DNA of 64,000 nucleotides. It comes from Streptomyces griseoloalbus (GTDB lineage Bacteria; Actinomycetota; Actinomycetes; Streptomycetales; Streptomycetaceae). The notes under the pieces were generated by a model. The model was given only the letters and a program-made list of their open reading frames with translations, searched no databases and was not told the origin of the DNA. The stretch lies in NCBI GenBank assembly GCA_014650015.1, contig BMUD01000027.1, forward strand, positions 42,532 through 106,531, written 5' to 3'. Positions 38,838 to 46,691 of this stretch are shown here, in pieces. Position 1 is the stretch's first letter. Each line of letters starts with the position of its first letter. Both the position numbers and the translations under genes were made by a program.

Positions 38838-39251
38838 ATGTCCGGAAGCGAGTCCTGGGAGTACTCCCTCTCCATCCCCAACGACCCCCGTGCGGTCACG
38901 GTGAGCCGCCGCACCCTCCGTCTCATCCTCACGATGCACGGGCTGATCGGGCTGGTCGACGTCGCCGAGTTGCTCGCGGCGGAGTTGGTCGCCAATGCCG
39001 TACGGCACACCAAGGGGCCGGCGGCCCTGCGGGTGCACTGGGCGGCCGACGTGCTGCGGATCGGGGCGTGGGACACCGACCCCGCGCCGCCCGACGCGCC
39101 GCTGCCCTTCGAGCGGTCCGCGGACCTGGGGCTGGAGGACGGGCGCGGACTGGCGCTGGTGCGGGCGTGCTCCGATCTGTGGGGGTGGCAGCCGCTGTCC
39201 CGGGACGGCAACAAGGGGAAGTTCGTGTGGTGCGAGCTGGGTGCGGCCTGA
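38838..39251 (+). CDS. HATPase_c_2-type ATP-binding regulatory protein (anti-sigma-factor-like)
   Basis: The 137-residue protein has the GHKL ATPase boxes: ELVANAVRHT (N box), WDTDPAPPD (G1-like) and LGLEDGRGLALVRACSD (G2). It resembles SpoIIAB/RsbW-type kinases that are common beside XRE/DUF397 genes in streptomycetes. ATG 38838 has GGAG 7 nt upstream. Upstream in-frame starts (38727, 38772) lack a good site. Confidence 0.85.
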   Translation: MSGSESWEYSLSIPNDPRAVTVSRRTLRLILTMHGLIGLVDVAELLAAELVANAVRHTKGPAALRVHWAADVLRIGAWDTDPAPPDAPLPFERSADLGLEDGRGLALVRACSDLWGWQPLSRDGNKGKFVWCELGAA

Positions 39252-39263
39252 CGGGGTTTGTCA

Positions 39264-39709
39264 GTGGCCGTTGGGCCACTCGCTTCTTTGTCAGTGTCGT
39301 GCTTCCGCGAGCCGCGTCAGAACGGGGGAGAAGCGAGCGAGCGGCCCGGAGAGAGGCGGGGGCCAGGCACGCTTGCGGTCATGGGTGGGTTGCGGGGTGG
39401 GCCGGGGAGGACGGGCGCGGTCGCGTCTCGCCCGCACGCCGGGCCGGTTCAGCGGCCGGCTGCCGGTGGGCCAGTGCACCGATTGCGGAAGTGTGAGCAC
39501 GTTGACGGCCACTGCCTTTGCTCTGCTCATTTGAGCCTTCTGGTGACAGGTGCCCGTTGATTGCTCACACCTTTCAGTTCTCGCGGATGCGGTGGACCTT
39601 GGCCATGAGTCTTCGAGGCCGCTTGGGTCCTGCGCAGGCGTAGTCGATCAGCGAGTTCCGGTAGGTGGCGTTCGGGCACTGACAAAGAAGCGGGCGGCCC
39701 GACGGCCAC
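39264..39709. mobile_element. Candidate MITE: non-coding segment flanked by 33-bp inverted repeats
   Basis: Bases 39264-39296 and the reverse complement of 39677-39709 match at 30 of 33 positions. The perfect inner core is CGCTTCTTTGTCAGTG (39281-39296). The left end also forms the hairpin AGTGGCC-GTTG-GGCCACT, and TTTGTCAGTG occurs twice there. The roughly 380 bases between hold no convincing gene. No target-site duplication is obvious. It fills most of the 507-bp gap upstream of acpS. Confidence 0.5.
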
Positions 39710-39758
39710 GTGGAAGCAGGTGCTCACTCCACCCGCCCCACCGCAATAAGGTGCCCGC

Positions 39759-40130
39759 ATGAGCATCATCGGAGTCGGGATCGACGTCGCCGAGATCGAG
39801 CGGTTCGCCGCGTCCCTGGAGCGGACGCCCGGGCTGGCGCAGCGGCTGTTCCTGGAGAGCGAGCTGCTGCTGTCCAGCGGGGAGCGCAGGGGCGTCGCCT
39901 CGCTCGCCGCGCGGTTCGCCGCCAAGGAGGCGCTGGCCAAGGCGCTCGGGGCGCCGGCGGGGCTGTACTGGACCGACGCCGAGGTGTGGTGCGAGGACAG
40001 CGGGCAGCCGCGGCTGCGGGTGAAGGGGACGGTGGCGGCCCGGGCGGCGGAGCTGGGCGTGCGGTCCTGGCACGTGTCGCTCAGCCATGACGCCGGGGTG
40101 GCCTCGGCGGTCGTGATCGCGGAGGGGTGA
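39759..40130 (+). CDS. acpS: Holo-[acyl-carrier-protein] synthase
   Basis: AcpS transfers the 4'-phosphopantetheine arm of CoA to ACP. The 123-residue enzyme has the [12 protein letters not shown] motif with the Mg-binding Asp. [13 protein letters not shown] with the second ligand Glu and the C-terminal WHVSLSHD complete it. It lies before nnr and alr in the usual streptomycete order, here interrupted by about 3.7 kb of other genes. Confidence 0.97.
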   Translation: MSIIGVGIDVAEIERFAASLERTPGLAQRLFLESELLLSSGERRGVASLAARFAAKEALAKALGAPAGLYWTDAEVWCEDSGQPRLRVKGTVAARAAELGVRSWHVSLSHDAGVASAVVIAEG

Positions 40131-40135
40131 GGGCG

Positions 40136-40264
40136 GTGCCGTCGCTGGCCTTCCCCGGGGCCGGGGTCGACCTGCCCCTCTGGGGTGACGCCTTCCTCGT
40201 CGTCGCCGCCGTGCTCACCGTCGTCTTCGCTCTCGTGCGGCTGCTGCGGCGCCGCCGTCGATGA
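40136..40264 (+). CDS. Small single-pass membrane protein (about 42 residues)
   Basis: The frame begins at GTG 40127 (overlapping the acpS stop) or GTG 40136 and ends at TGA 40262-40264. It encodes a leader with PSLAFPGAGVDLPLWGD, one membrane segment (AFLVVAAVLTVVFALV) and an Arg-rich cytoplasmic end (RLLRRRRR). GGAGGGG lies 9 nt before GTG 40136. Function is unknown; it is translationally close to acpS. Confidence 0.45.
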   Translation: MPSLAFPGAGVDLPLWGDAFLVVAAVLTVVFALVRLLRRRRR

Positions 40265-40358
40265 ATGTGTGAAAAGAGGGTGCGTGTATCGCGTAGACCG
40301 GGGTAGACGCGTGGAACCGGTGCCCGTAGCCGGGCCGATCGAACAGGGAGGGCGAACA

Positions 40359-41207
40359 GTGACGTCGACGATGGCACGGACCGACCGGGCTCAGGGTGTG
40401 ACCGAGCTGCCGGAGGTCGCCGAACCCGGCCAGGTCGCGCCGCAGGACGCCCGCGAGTTGTCCAAGCAGTTCTTCCGGCGCCTGACGGAGCTGGAGGAGG
40501 GCACGCACGAGTACCAGTACGCGCGCAACACGCTGATCGAGATGAACATGTCCCTGGTCCGCTACGCGGCCGGCCGGTTCCGCAGCCGCGGGCCGGAGGA
40601 GATGGAGGACATCGTCCAGGTCGGCATGATCGGTCTGATCAAGGCCATCGACCGATTCGAGCTGTCCCGCGAGGTGGAGTTCACCTCCTTCGCGATCCCC
40701 TACATCGTCGGCGAGATCAAGCGGTTCTTCCGGGACACCTCCTGGTCCGTGCACGTCCCGCGCCGGCTCCAGGAGGCCCGGGTGCAGCTCGCCCGCGCCA
40801 CCGAGGAACTGCGCAGCCGACTGGGCCGTACGCCCACGACCGCCGAGCTGGCGCAGCTGATGAGCCTGACCGAGGAGGAGGTCAACGAGGCGCGGATCGC
40901 CTCCAACGGCTACAACTCCGCCTCGCTGGACGCCGCCATCGGCAGTGAGCCGGACGGCGAGAGCGTGCTCGCGGACTTCATCGGGACCGAGGACGCCGCG
41001 CTCGAACTGGTCGAGGACTTCCACGCGTTGGCGCCGATGATCGCTGACCTCGACGAGCGCGAGCGCAAGATCGTGCACTGGCGGTTCGTCGAGGAGCTGA
41101 CGCAGGCGGAGATCGGCGAGCGGCTCGGCTGCTCCCAGATGCATGTCTCCCGGCTGCTCTCCCGCACGCTGAAGCGGCTGCGCGAGGGCATGCTCACCAC
41201 GAGCTGA
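40359..41207 (+). CDS. SigB/SigF/SigG-family RNA polymerase sigma factor
   Basis: The 282-residue protein has sigma region 2 (SLVRYAAGRFRSRGPEEMED, then IVQVGMIGLIKAID and FTSFAIPYIVGEIKRFFRD). Region 3 (WSVHVPRRLQE) and region 4 with its HTH (LTQAEIGERLGCSQMHVSRLLSRTL) follow. This is the stress/development class of streptomycete sigma factors. GTG 40359 lies behind GGGAGGG. No anti-sigma gene is adjacent. GGGTAG at 40301 with GCGT 15 nt upstream is a weak match to a SigB-type promoter, so self-control is possible. Confidence 0.93.
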   Translation: MTSTMARTDRAQGVTELPEVAEPGQVAPQDARELSKQFFRRLTELEEGTHEYQYARNTLIEMNMSLVRYAAGRFRSRGPEEMEDIVQVGMIGLIKAIDRFELSREVEFTSFAIPYIVGEIKRFFRDTSWSVHVPRRLQEARVQLARATEELRSRLGRTPTTAELAQLMSLTEEEVNEARIASNGYNSASLDAAIGSEPDGESVLADFIGTEDAALELVEDFHALAPMIADLDERERKIVHWRFVEELTQAEIGERLGCSQMHVSRLLSRTLKRLREGMLTTS

Positions 41208-41373
41208 GCTCACGGGCGTACGGGCGTACGGTGCGCGGGGTGCGGTCTCCATGCCGCACCCCGCGTGCCGCGTCCGCGGCGGATCGGCTGGTGCCGCATC
41301 AGGCAACGTCCGCCCTGTTGACCACGGCGCGTAGGCGTTTCGAGAACGGCAGGGCGTGCTCGGCCGGTTCGGG

Positions 41374-41448
41374 CTTGGCGATCTTCACCACGGCCATGCC
41401 CTGCGCGGACAACAGCACCATCTGTGCCCGCCGCCAGGTCACCACCGA
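41374..41448 (-). pseudogene. Fragment of an IS630-family transposase N terminus
   Basis: The reverse strand reads VVTWRRAQMVLLSAQGMAVV and onward KIAK. This is the conserved N-terminal helix-turn-helix entry of IS630-type transposases. The similarity stops abruptly on both sides, so it is a short remnant. The rest of the 41208-41538 gap shows no gene. Confidence 0.55.
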
Positions 41449-41538
41449 CCCGGCGCCCCGCACCCGCACAGCGTTACGGAGACCGGCCGTCCGGCACAGC
41501 GCACACTTCACGTCCCGACACTGCCATCAGCCGGTCGC

Positions 41539-42414
41539 CTACCGGTCGGTCGTGGCCTTCTCGAGAAGCGAAGTGAGGATCGACTCGGAATGCGTCCACA
41601 GCAGTGCGCCGCCGATTCCCGGTACGACACGGTGACGCGCACCGGGGATACGGGTAGCAAGCAGCCAGCCGTTATCGGGTGAGTGGCTGGTGTCCCGTTC
41701 GCCGTACCAGATCTCGACCGGGACAGTGATCTCGTCGAGGGCGAACGGCCACCGCCCCATGGCCAGGACCGTGTCGCGGGCGTAACCAGCAGCACCCTGA
41801 ACAAAACCCTCGTCCAAGGCCCTGCGGTAAACATCCGCGAAATCAGGATCCTGGTACACGGCGAGGTCGCACCCTGGACTGCTGTCCATGACCATGTCCC
41901 ACATCGCATCCGCAGTGAGGCCCGCGAAAAACTCCTCGGCGCCGACCGGGTCGCACGCGGTCCGCTCGACCAGGCCACGCAGATCCGCCGCAAGAGCGGA
42001 AGCGAACTCCGGCGCGGCGACCTCATCCGCGCCGGAGACGACAGCCAGTGCCGAGGCGACCCCCTCCGCAGCGCAGGCGAGAGCGAACGGCGCGCCCTGT
42101 GAGTTCCCGACCACAGCCGGGTGCCCCAGCCCTCGCAGCACGCACAGTTGCCGAATATCACCAGCGAAGTCGGAGAAGGTCCGGCCGGGCGCAGGTGCTG
42201 AGGCACCGAGCCCGGGGCGGTCCACAGAGACAAGACGCACTCCACGCGCCTCAACAACCCCTGCACCGAAGCCGAGCCACCGGCTCGTAGCCGCACCCGG
42301 ACACAGCAGAACGGGCACCCCGTCCGATGGCCCCCACTCGGCCCAGCCGAGCAACCGTCCATCAGGCAGACGACTCTCACCGAGCCGGGCAGGATGGTCG
42401 ACGTACACAGTCAT
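41539..42414 (-). CDS. Alpha/beta hydrolase
   Basis: The 291-residue product has the alpha/beta-hydrolase nucleophile elbow GNSQGAP (Ser), the oxyanion region PVLLCPGAATSRW and the acid-bearing YGERDTSHSPD. The catalytic His lies near the end (LLWTHSESILTSLL). Gln after the nucleophile, instead of Met, is somewhat unusual. Start ATG 42414 is chosen; ATGs at 42429 and further upstream are in frame, and none has a clear ribosome site. The substrate is unknown. An IS remnant lies just downstream. Confidence 0.85.
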   Translation of the reverse strand: MTVYVDHPARLGESRLPDGRLLGWAEWGPSDGVPVLLCPGAATSRWLGFGAGVVEARGVRLVSVDRPGLGASAPAPGRTFSDFAGDIRQLCVLRGLGHPAVVGNSQGAPFALACAAEGVASALAVVSGADEVAAPEFASALAADLRGLVERTACDPVGAEEFFAGLTADAMWDMVMDSSPGCDLAVYQDPDFADVYRRALDEGFVQGAAGYARDTVLAMGRWPFALDEITVPVEIWYGERDTSHSPDNGWLLATRIPGARHRVVPGIGGALLWTHSESILTSLLEKATTDR

Positions 42415-42499
42415 GATCCACATCATGGTCATGGGCAGGACGTCTCGCACCCGACTTTCACCGCAGCCCAGCACAGGGCGGACGTTGCCCGATGCGGCA

Positions 42500-43687
42500 C
42501 TAGCAGATCGACTGGCTGCTGTTCACCAGCCGGTTGTTGCGGAACGTCGTGTTCTCGCCGCAGGGGCTCTCCCGGATCGAGGAGTCCGTCACCGTGAGGT
42601 TCTGGATGGTGATGTCCCTGTTGTTCGGGAACTCCGAGCGGGCCGCCAGGCGGATCTCGCCGCCGCCCGTGACCGTGCCGCTCTGGGCGGCGAGGTTCAC
42701 GTTGTAGCAGTTCTCGATCAGGATCGCGTTGTTGCCGGTCTGGGAGAGCGTGACCCGGTCGATCGTCGCGCCGCCGCTCTCGGAGACGCAGAACACGCCG
42801 CGACCGCCGCCGCGGGCGACGACCTCGCCCACGCGGATGTTGGTGGCGTAGGAACTGCCGATACGGCCGTTGCGGTTGGCCATGCGGAAGGCGGCGTAAC
42901 CGGTGCCGGTGCCCGCGTTCTCGGCGTCCACCTTGGAGACCGTGGCGTTGATGGTCTGGTTCAGCAGCAGGCCCGACTCGCCGACGTTGCGGGCGGTCAC
43001 CGTGCCGACCGTGAGGCCGTCGACGCCGTACGTCTCGACGGCGTGGCTGGACGCCCCGGAGACGTAGACGGTGTCGATGCGGACGTTGCGCGTCCACTGG
43101 CTGGTGTCGCCGCGGTTGTCGATGCGCACGCCGAGGCCGCGCGACAGGCGCATGTCGATCTGGCCGAGGACCACGTTCTGCACGTTGCGCAGGAAGATGC
43201 CGTACAGCGGGGCGCCGGTGACGTTGAGGTGCTGCACCTCGATGTCCCGGGTGCCGCGGGAGTAGACCGGGGCCTGGTCGCCGGAGCCGCTGCCGGTGAC
43301 GTTGATGGTGCCGCAGACGTCGAGGACCGTGTAGCTCGGCAGGGAGATGCGGGAACCGGCGGAGATGGAGCCCGAGCCGCGGACCACGACCCGTTCCTTG
43401 CTGGTGCGGCCGGAGGACAGGCTGCTGATCGCCGCCTGCACGGCCGCGCGCATGTCGCTGCCGGTGTAGACGGTGCCGCTGCCGCGCCGGGCGGTCCAGG
43501 TGCTGCCGTTCTGCACGGCCTCGGCCTGGTAGGAGCCGTCTCCGCAGGCGGCGGCCCGGGCGGGGGCCGGGGCGGTGGCGGCCGTCGTGGCGGCAGGGGC
43601 GGCGGTGGCGGGGGCCGTCATGATGCCGGCGGTGGTGAGGAGTGCGGTGGCGCCGGCTGCGGCGAGGAGTGCGGCTCTGCGTCCCAT
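42500..43687 (-). CDS. Secreted right-handed beta-helix protein (polysaccharide-active type)
   Basis: The 395-residue product has a twin-arginine-like signal (MGRRAALLAAAGATALLTTA) ending near ATAAPA. A mature domain with the Asn-rich repeating pattern of right-handed parallel beta helices follows (VQHLNVTGAPLYGIFLRN, VVLGQIDMRLSRGLGVRIDN). Six cysteines may form disulfides. The fold is common in pectate lyases and polygalacturonases; no catalytic residues can be assigned. ATG 43687 has GAGGA upstream. An in-frame ATG at 43735 lies inside the operator region. A LacI-type palindrome upstream supports carbohydrate control. Confidence 0.82.
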   Translation of the reverse strand: MGRRAALLAAAGATALLTTAGIMTAPATAAPAATTAATAPAPARAAACGDGSYQAEAVQNGSTWTARRGSGTVYTGSDMRAAVQAAISSLSSGRTSKERVVVRGSGSISAGSRISLPSYTVLDVCGTINVTGSGSGDQAPVYSRGTRDIEVQHLNVTGAPLYGIFLRNVQNVVLGQIDMRLSRGLGVRIDNRGDTSQWTRNVRIDTVYVSGASSHAVETYGVDGLTVGTVTARNVGESGLLLNQTINATVSKVDAENAGTGTGYAAFRMANRNGRIGSSYATNIRVGEVVARGGGRGVFCVSESGGATIDRVTLSQTGNNAILIENCYNVNLAAQSGTVTGGGEIRLAARSEFPNNRDITIQNLTVTDSSIRESPCGENTTFRNNRLVNSSQSIC

Positions 43688-43708
43688 GGGTCCTCTGCTT
43701 CCGTCGTC

Positions 43709-43734
43709 GAATCGATTTCGACTGAATCGATTCA
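43709..43734 (-). promoter_or_regulatory. LacI-type operator pair upstream of the beta-helix gene
   Basis: TGAATCGATTCA (43723-43734) is a perfect 12-bp palindrome with the central CG typical of LacI-family operators. A near copy GAATCGATTT lies 15 bp away (43709-43718). Both are between 22 and 48 nt upstream of the chosen start. Confidence 0.6.
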
Positions 43735-43837
43735 TCCTGTGGGGGGCGCCGAGTTTGGCAAGGGCATGGCAATGCGTCAAGCGGATGGGCGTCACCCTTA
43801 CGGGAGTTGACGGGCCGTCTGCGGGAGACTCGGACGC

Positions 43838-45271
43838 ATGCGTACTGCGTACAGCGTGGAGACGGTCAGGACGGCGGAGCGGGAACTGATGGCACGGCTG
43901 CCGGAGGGGGCGCTGATGCAGCGCGCCGCCGCCGGACTCGCCGCGGCCTGCGCGGACCTGCTGGGGCGGGTGTACGGCAGCAGGGTCGTTCTGCTGGTCG
44001 GCAGCGGGGACAACGGTGGTGACGCCCTGTACGCCGGTGCCCGGCTGGCCCGGCGCGGCGCGGGCGTGAGCGCGGTGCTGCTCGCGCCGGAGCGCGCCCA
44101 CGCCGGAGGGCTCGCGGCGCTGCGCCGGGCGGGCGGCCGGGCCGTGGGCACGGACGGGGCCGAGGAACTGATCGGGCGGGCCGACCTCGTCCTCGACGGC
44201 ATCGTCGGGATCGGCGGCAAGGGCGGGCTGCGGCCGGAGGCGGTACCGCTGGCCGACGCCGCGCAGCGGGCGCGGGCCGCGGTGGTCGCCGTCGACCTGC
44301 CGAGCGGCGTCGACGCCGACACCGGGGAGGTGCGGGGGGCGGCGGTCCGGGCGGATCTCACCGTCACGTTCGGCACGCACAAACCGGGGCTGCTGATCGA
44401 TCCGGCGCGGGAGTACGCGGGGTCGGTACGGCTGGTCGACATCGGCCTCGCCCTGCCGGCGGAGCCCGGGCTGCAGGCGTTGCAGCACGCGGACGTGGCC
44501 CGGCTGCTGCCGGTGCCGGCCGCCGAGAGCGACAAGTACCGGCGGGGCGTGGTCGGGATCGCGGCCGGGTCCGCCCGCTACCCCGGGGCCGCGGTGCTCG
44601 CGGTGGCGGGCGCGCTGCGGGGCGGCGCCGGGGCCGTCCGGTACGTCGGGCCGGCCGGGCAGGCCGTGATCGCCCGCTACCCCGAGACGCTGGTGTCGGA
44701 CCGGGGGCCGAAGCACGCGGGGCGGGTGCAGGCGTGGGTGGTCGGACCGGGGGCCGGGGACGACGCGGCGATGGTCGCGGAGGTGCTGGCGGCGGACGTA
44801 CCGGTGCTGATCGACGCGGACGGACTGCGGCTGGCGGAGGCGTCGGCGGTACGGGCGCGCCGGGCGCCGACCGTGATGACCCCGCACGCCGGGGAGGCCG
44901 CCGCCCTCCTCGGCGTCGCGCGTCAGGAGGTCGAGGGCGGCCGTCTGACCGCCGTACGGGAGCTGGCGCGCAGGTACGGGGCGACCGTGCTGCTCAAGGG
45001 CTCCACGACGCTGGTCGCCGACGCGGCCGGCGGGCCCGTACGGGCCAACCCGACCGGCACGTCCTGGCTGGCCACGGCCGGCAGCGGTGACGTCCTGTCG
45101 GGCCTCGCGGGCTCACTGCTGGCGGCGGGCCTCGCCCCGATGGACGCGGCGAGCGCGGCGGCCTACCTGCACGGCTTGGCGGGCCGTTTCGCGGCGGACG
45201 GTGCGCCGATGGGGGCCCACGACGTGGCGGAGCAGATCGCGGGGGCCTGGCGGAGTGTCACGCGGGGGTGA
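43838..45271 (+). CDS. nnr: Bifunctional NAD(P)H-hydrate epimerase / ADP-dependent dehydratase
   Basis: The enzyme repairs hydrated NAD(P)H. The 477-residue protein fuses the epimerase domain (residues 1 to about 215: VLLVGSGDNGGDALYAGARL, AVDLPSGVDADTGEV) to the ribokinase-like dehydratase (about 220-477). The latter has KYRRGVVGIAAGS, VVGPGAG, TPHAGEAAALL and TAGSGDVLSGLAGSLLA. It starts at ATG 43838 and lies upstream of alr, the usual actinobacterial order. Confidence 0.95.
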   Translation: MRTAYSVETVRTAERELMARLPEGALMQRAAAGLAAACADLLGRVYGSRVVLLVGSGDNGGDALYAGARLARRGAGVSAVLLAPERAHAGGLAALRRAGGRAVGTDGAEELIGRADLVLDGIVGIGGKGGLRPEAVPLADAAQRARAAVVAVDLPSGVDADTGEVRGAAVRADLTVTFGTHKPGLLIDPAREYAGSVRLVDIGLALPAEPGLQALQHADVARLLPVPAAESDKYRRGVVGIAAGSARYPGAAVLAVAGALRGGAGAVRYVGPAGQAVIARYPETLVSDRGPKHAGRVQAWVVGPGAGDDAAMVAEVLAADVPVLIDADGLRLAEASAVRARRAPTVMTPHAGEAAALLGVARQEVEGGRLTAVRELARRYGATVLLKGSTTLVADAAGGPVRANPTGTSWLATAGSGDVLSGLAGSLLAAGLAPMDAASAAAYLHGLAGRFAADGAPMGAHDVAEQIAGAWRSVTRG

Positions 45272-45423
45272 GGCACGCCGCACTCCATGGAGAGCGTTGC
45301 CCCGGCCTCCCGGGGAGGGCGGGGCCCGCGACGGCGGGCACCGCTCGCGCGGGAGGCCGGTGATCGCGCGAGTACCGCCCCGGTCGGGCGGGGGCCCAGG
45401 GGTGCTCTGAGACACTGGGCGGG

Positions 45424-46605
45424 ATGAACGAGACAGTTGCCCCGGGGGGCGCGGAGCTGCGGGCCCGTGCCGAGATCGACCTGGCCGCCGTGCGGGCCAA
45501 TGTGCGGGCCCTGCGCGAGCGGGCGCCCGGCGCCGCCCTCATGGCCGTCGTCAAGGCCGACGGGTACGGGCACGGCGCCGTCGCGTGCGCCCGGGCGGCC
45601 GTCGAGGCCGGGGCGACCTGGCTGGGCACCGCCACGCCGCAGGAGGCGCTCGCGCTGCGCGCGCCCGGCGCCGGGGTGCCGGACGACGTACGGATCATGT
45701 GCTGGCTGTGGACGCCGGGCGGGCCCTGGCGGGAGGCGGTCGAGGCCGGCCTCGACGTGTCCCTGAGCGGCATGTGGGCGTTGCGCGAGGTCATCGGGGC
45801 CGCTCGCCTCGCCGGGCGGCCCGCGCGGGTGCAGCTCAAGGCCGACACCGGGCTCGGGCGGGGCGGCTGCCAGCCCGGCGACGACTGGGCGGAGCTGGTC
45901 GCGGAGGCGCTGCGCGCCGAGGCCGAGGGGCTGCTGCGGGTCACCGGTCTGTGGTCCCACTTCGCCTGCGCCGACGAGCCCGGACATCCCTCCGTCGCCG
46001 CCCAGCTGACCCGGTTCCGGGAGATGGTGGCGTACGCGGAGCGGCAGGGCGTCGACCCCGAGGTGCGGCACATCGCCAACTCGCCCGCCACCCTCACGCT
46101 TCCCGAGAGCCACTTCGACCTCGTCCGCCCCGGCATCGCGATGTACGGCGTCTCACCCAGCCCCGAGATCGGCACCCCCGCCGACTTCGGACTGCGCCCG
46201 GTGATGACCCTGTCCGCCGCGCTGGCCCTGGTGAAGCACGTCCCGGGCGGCCACGGCGTCAGCTACGGCCACCACTACGTCACCCCGGGCGAGACCACCC
46301 TCGGCCTCGTCCCGCTCGGTTACGCGGACGGCATCCCGCGCCACGCCTCCTCCTCCGGACCCGTGCTGGTCGAGGGCAAGTGGCGCACGGTCGCGGGGCG
46401 GATCGCGATGGACCAGTTCGTCGTCGACCTGGGCGGGGACGAGCCGGGGCCGGGTGCCGAGGCGGTCCTCTTCGGCCCGGGTGACCGGGGCGAGCCCACC
46501 GCCGAGGACTGGGCGCAGGCGGCCGGAACCATCGCATACGAGATCGTGACCCGGATCGGAAGCCGCGTGCCGCGCGTCTACGTGAACGAGGAACAGGGCG
46601 GGTAA
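45424..46605 (+). CDS. alr: Alanine racemase
   Basis: Alr makes D-alanine for peptidoglycan with pyridoxal phosphate. The 393-residue enzyme has the cofactor lysine Lys44 in AVVKADGYGHGA, the second catalytic base Tyr in GVSYGHHYVT, and RIAMDQFVVDLG. It begins at ATG 45424, 152 nt after nnr. The alpha/beta hydrolase and tsaE follow closely, so it probably heads an operon. Confidence 0.96.
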   Translation: MNETVAPGGAELRARAEIDLAAVRANVRALRERAPGAALMAVVKADGYGHGAVACARAAVEAGATWLGTATPQEALALRAPGAGVPDDVRIMCWLWTPGGPWREAVEAGLDVSLSGMWALREVIGAARLAGRPARVQLKADTGLGRGGCQPGDDWAELVAEALRAEAEGLLRVTGLWSHFACADEPGHPSVAAQLTRFREMVAYAERQGVDPEVRHIANSPATLTLPESHFDLVRPGIAMYGVSPSPEIGTPADFGLRPVMTLSAALALVKHVPGGHGVSYGHHYVTPGETTLGLVPLGYADGIPRHASSSGPVLVEGKWRTVAGRIAMDQFVVDLGGDEPGPGAEAVLFGPGDRGEPTAEDWAQAAGTIAYEIVTRIGSRVPRVYVNEEQGG

Positions 46606-46691
46606 CACCCGGTGGAGAAAGCCCTGAAAGCCCTGGGGGAGACCCGCGGGAACACAGCCCCGATCAGCGGCCCGGCGAAGAGGAGCGGTAC

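Noticed and set aside
39258-39560. Forward frames inside the candidate MITE
   Set aside because: No start with ribosome site, no domain, and the composition looks non-coding.
41231-41635. Forward frame in the gap after the sigma factor
   Set aside because: It overlaps the IS630 remnant and the end of the hydrolase gene and has no protein-like pattern.
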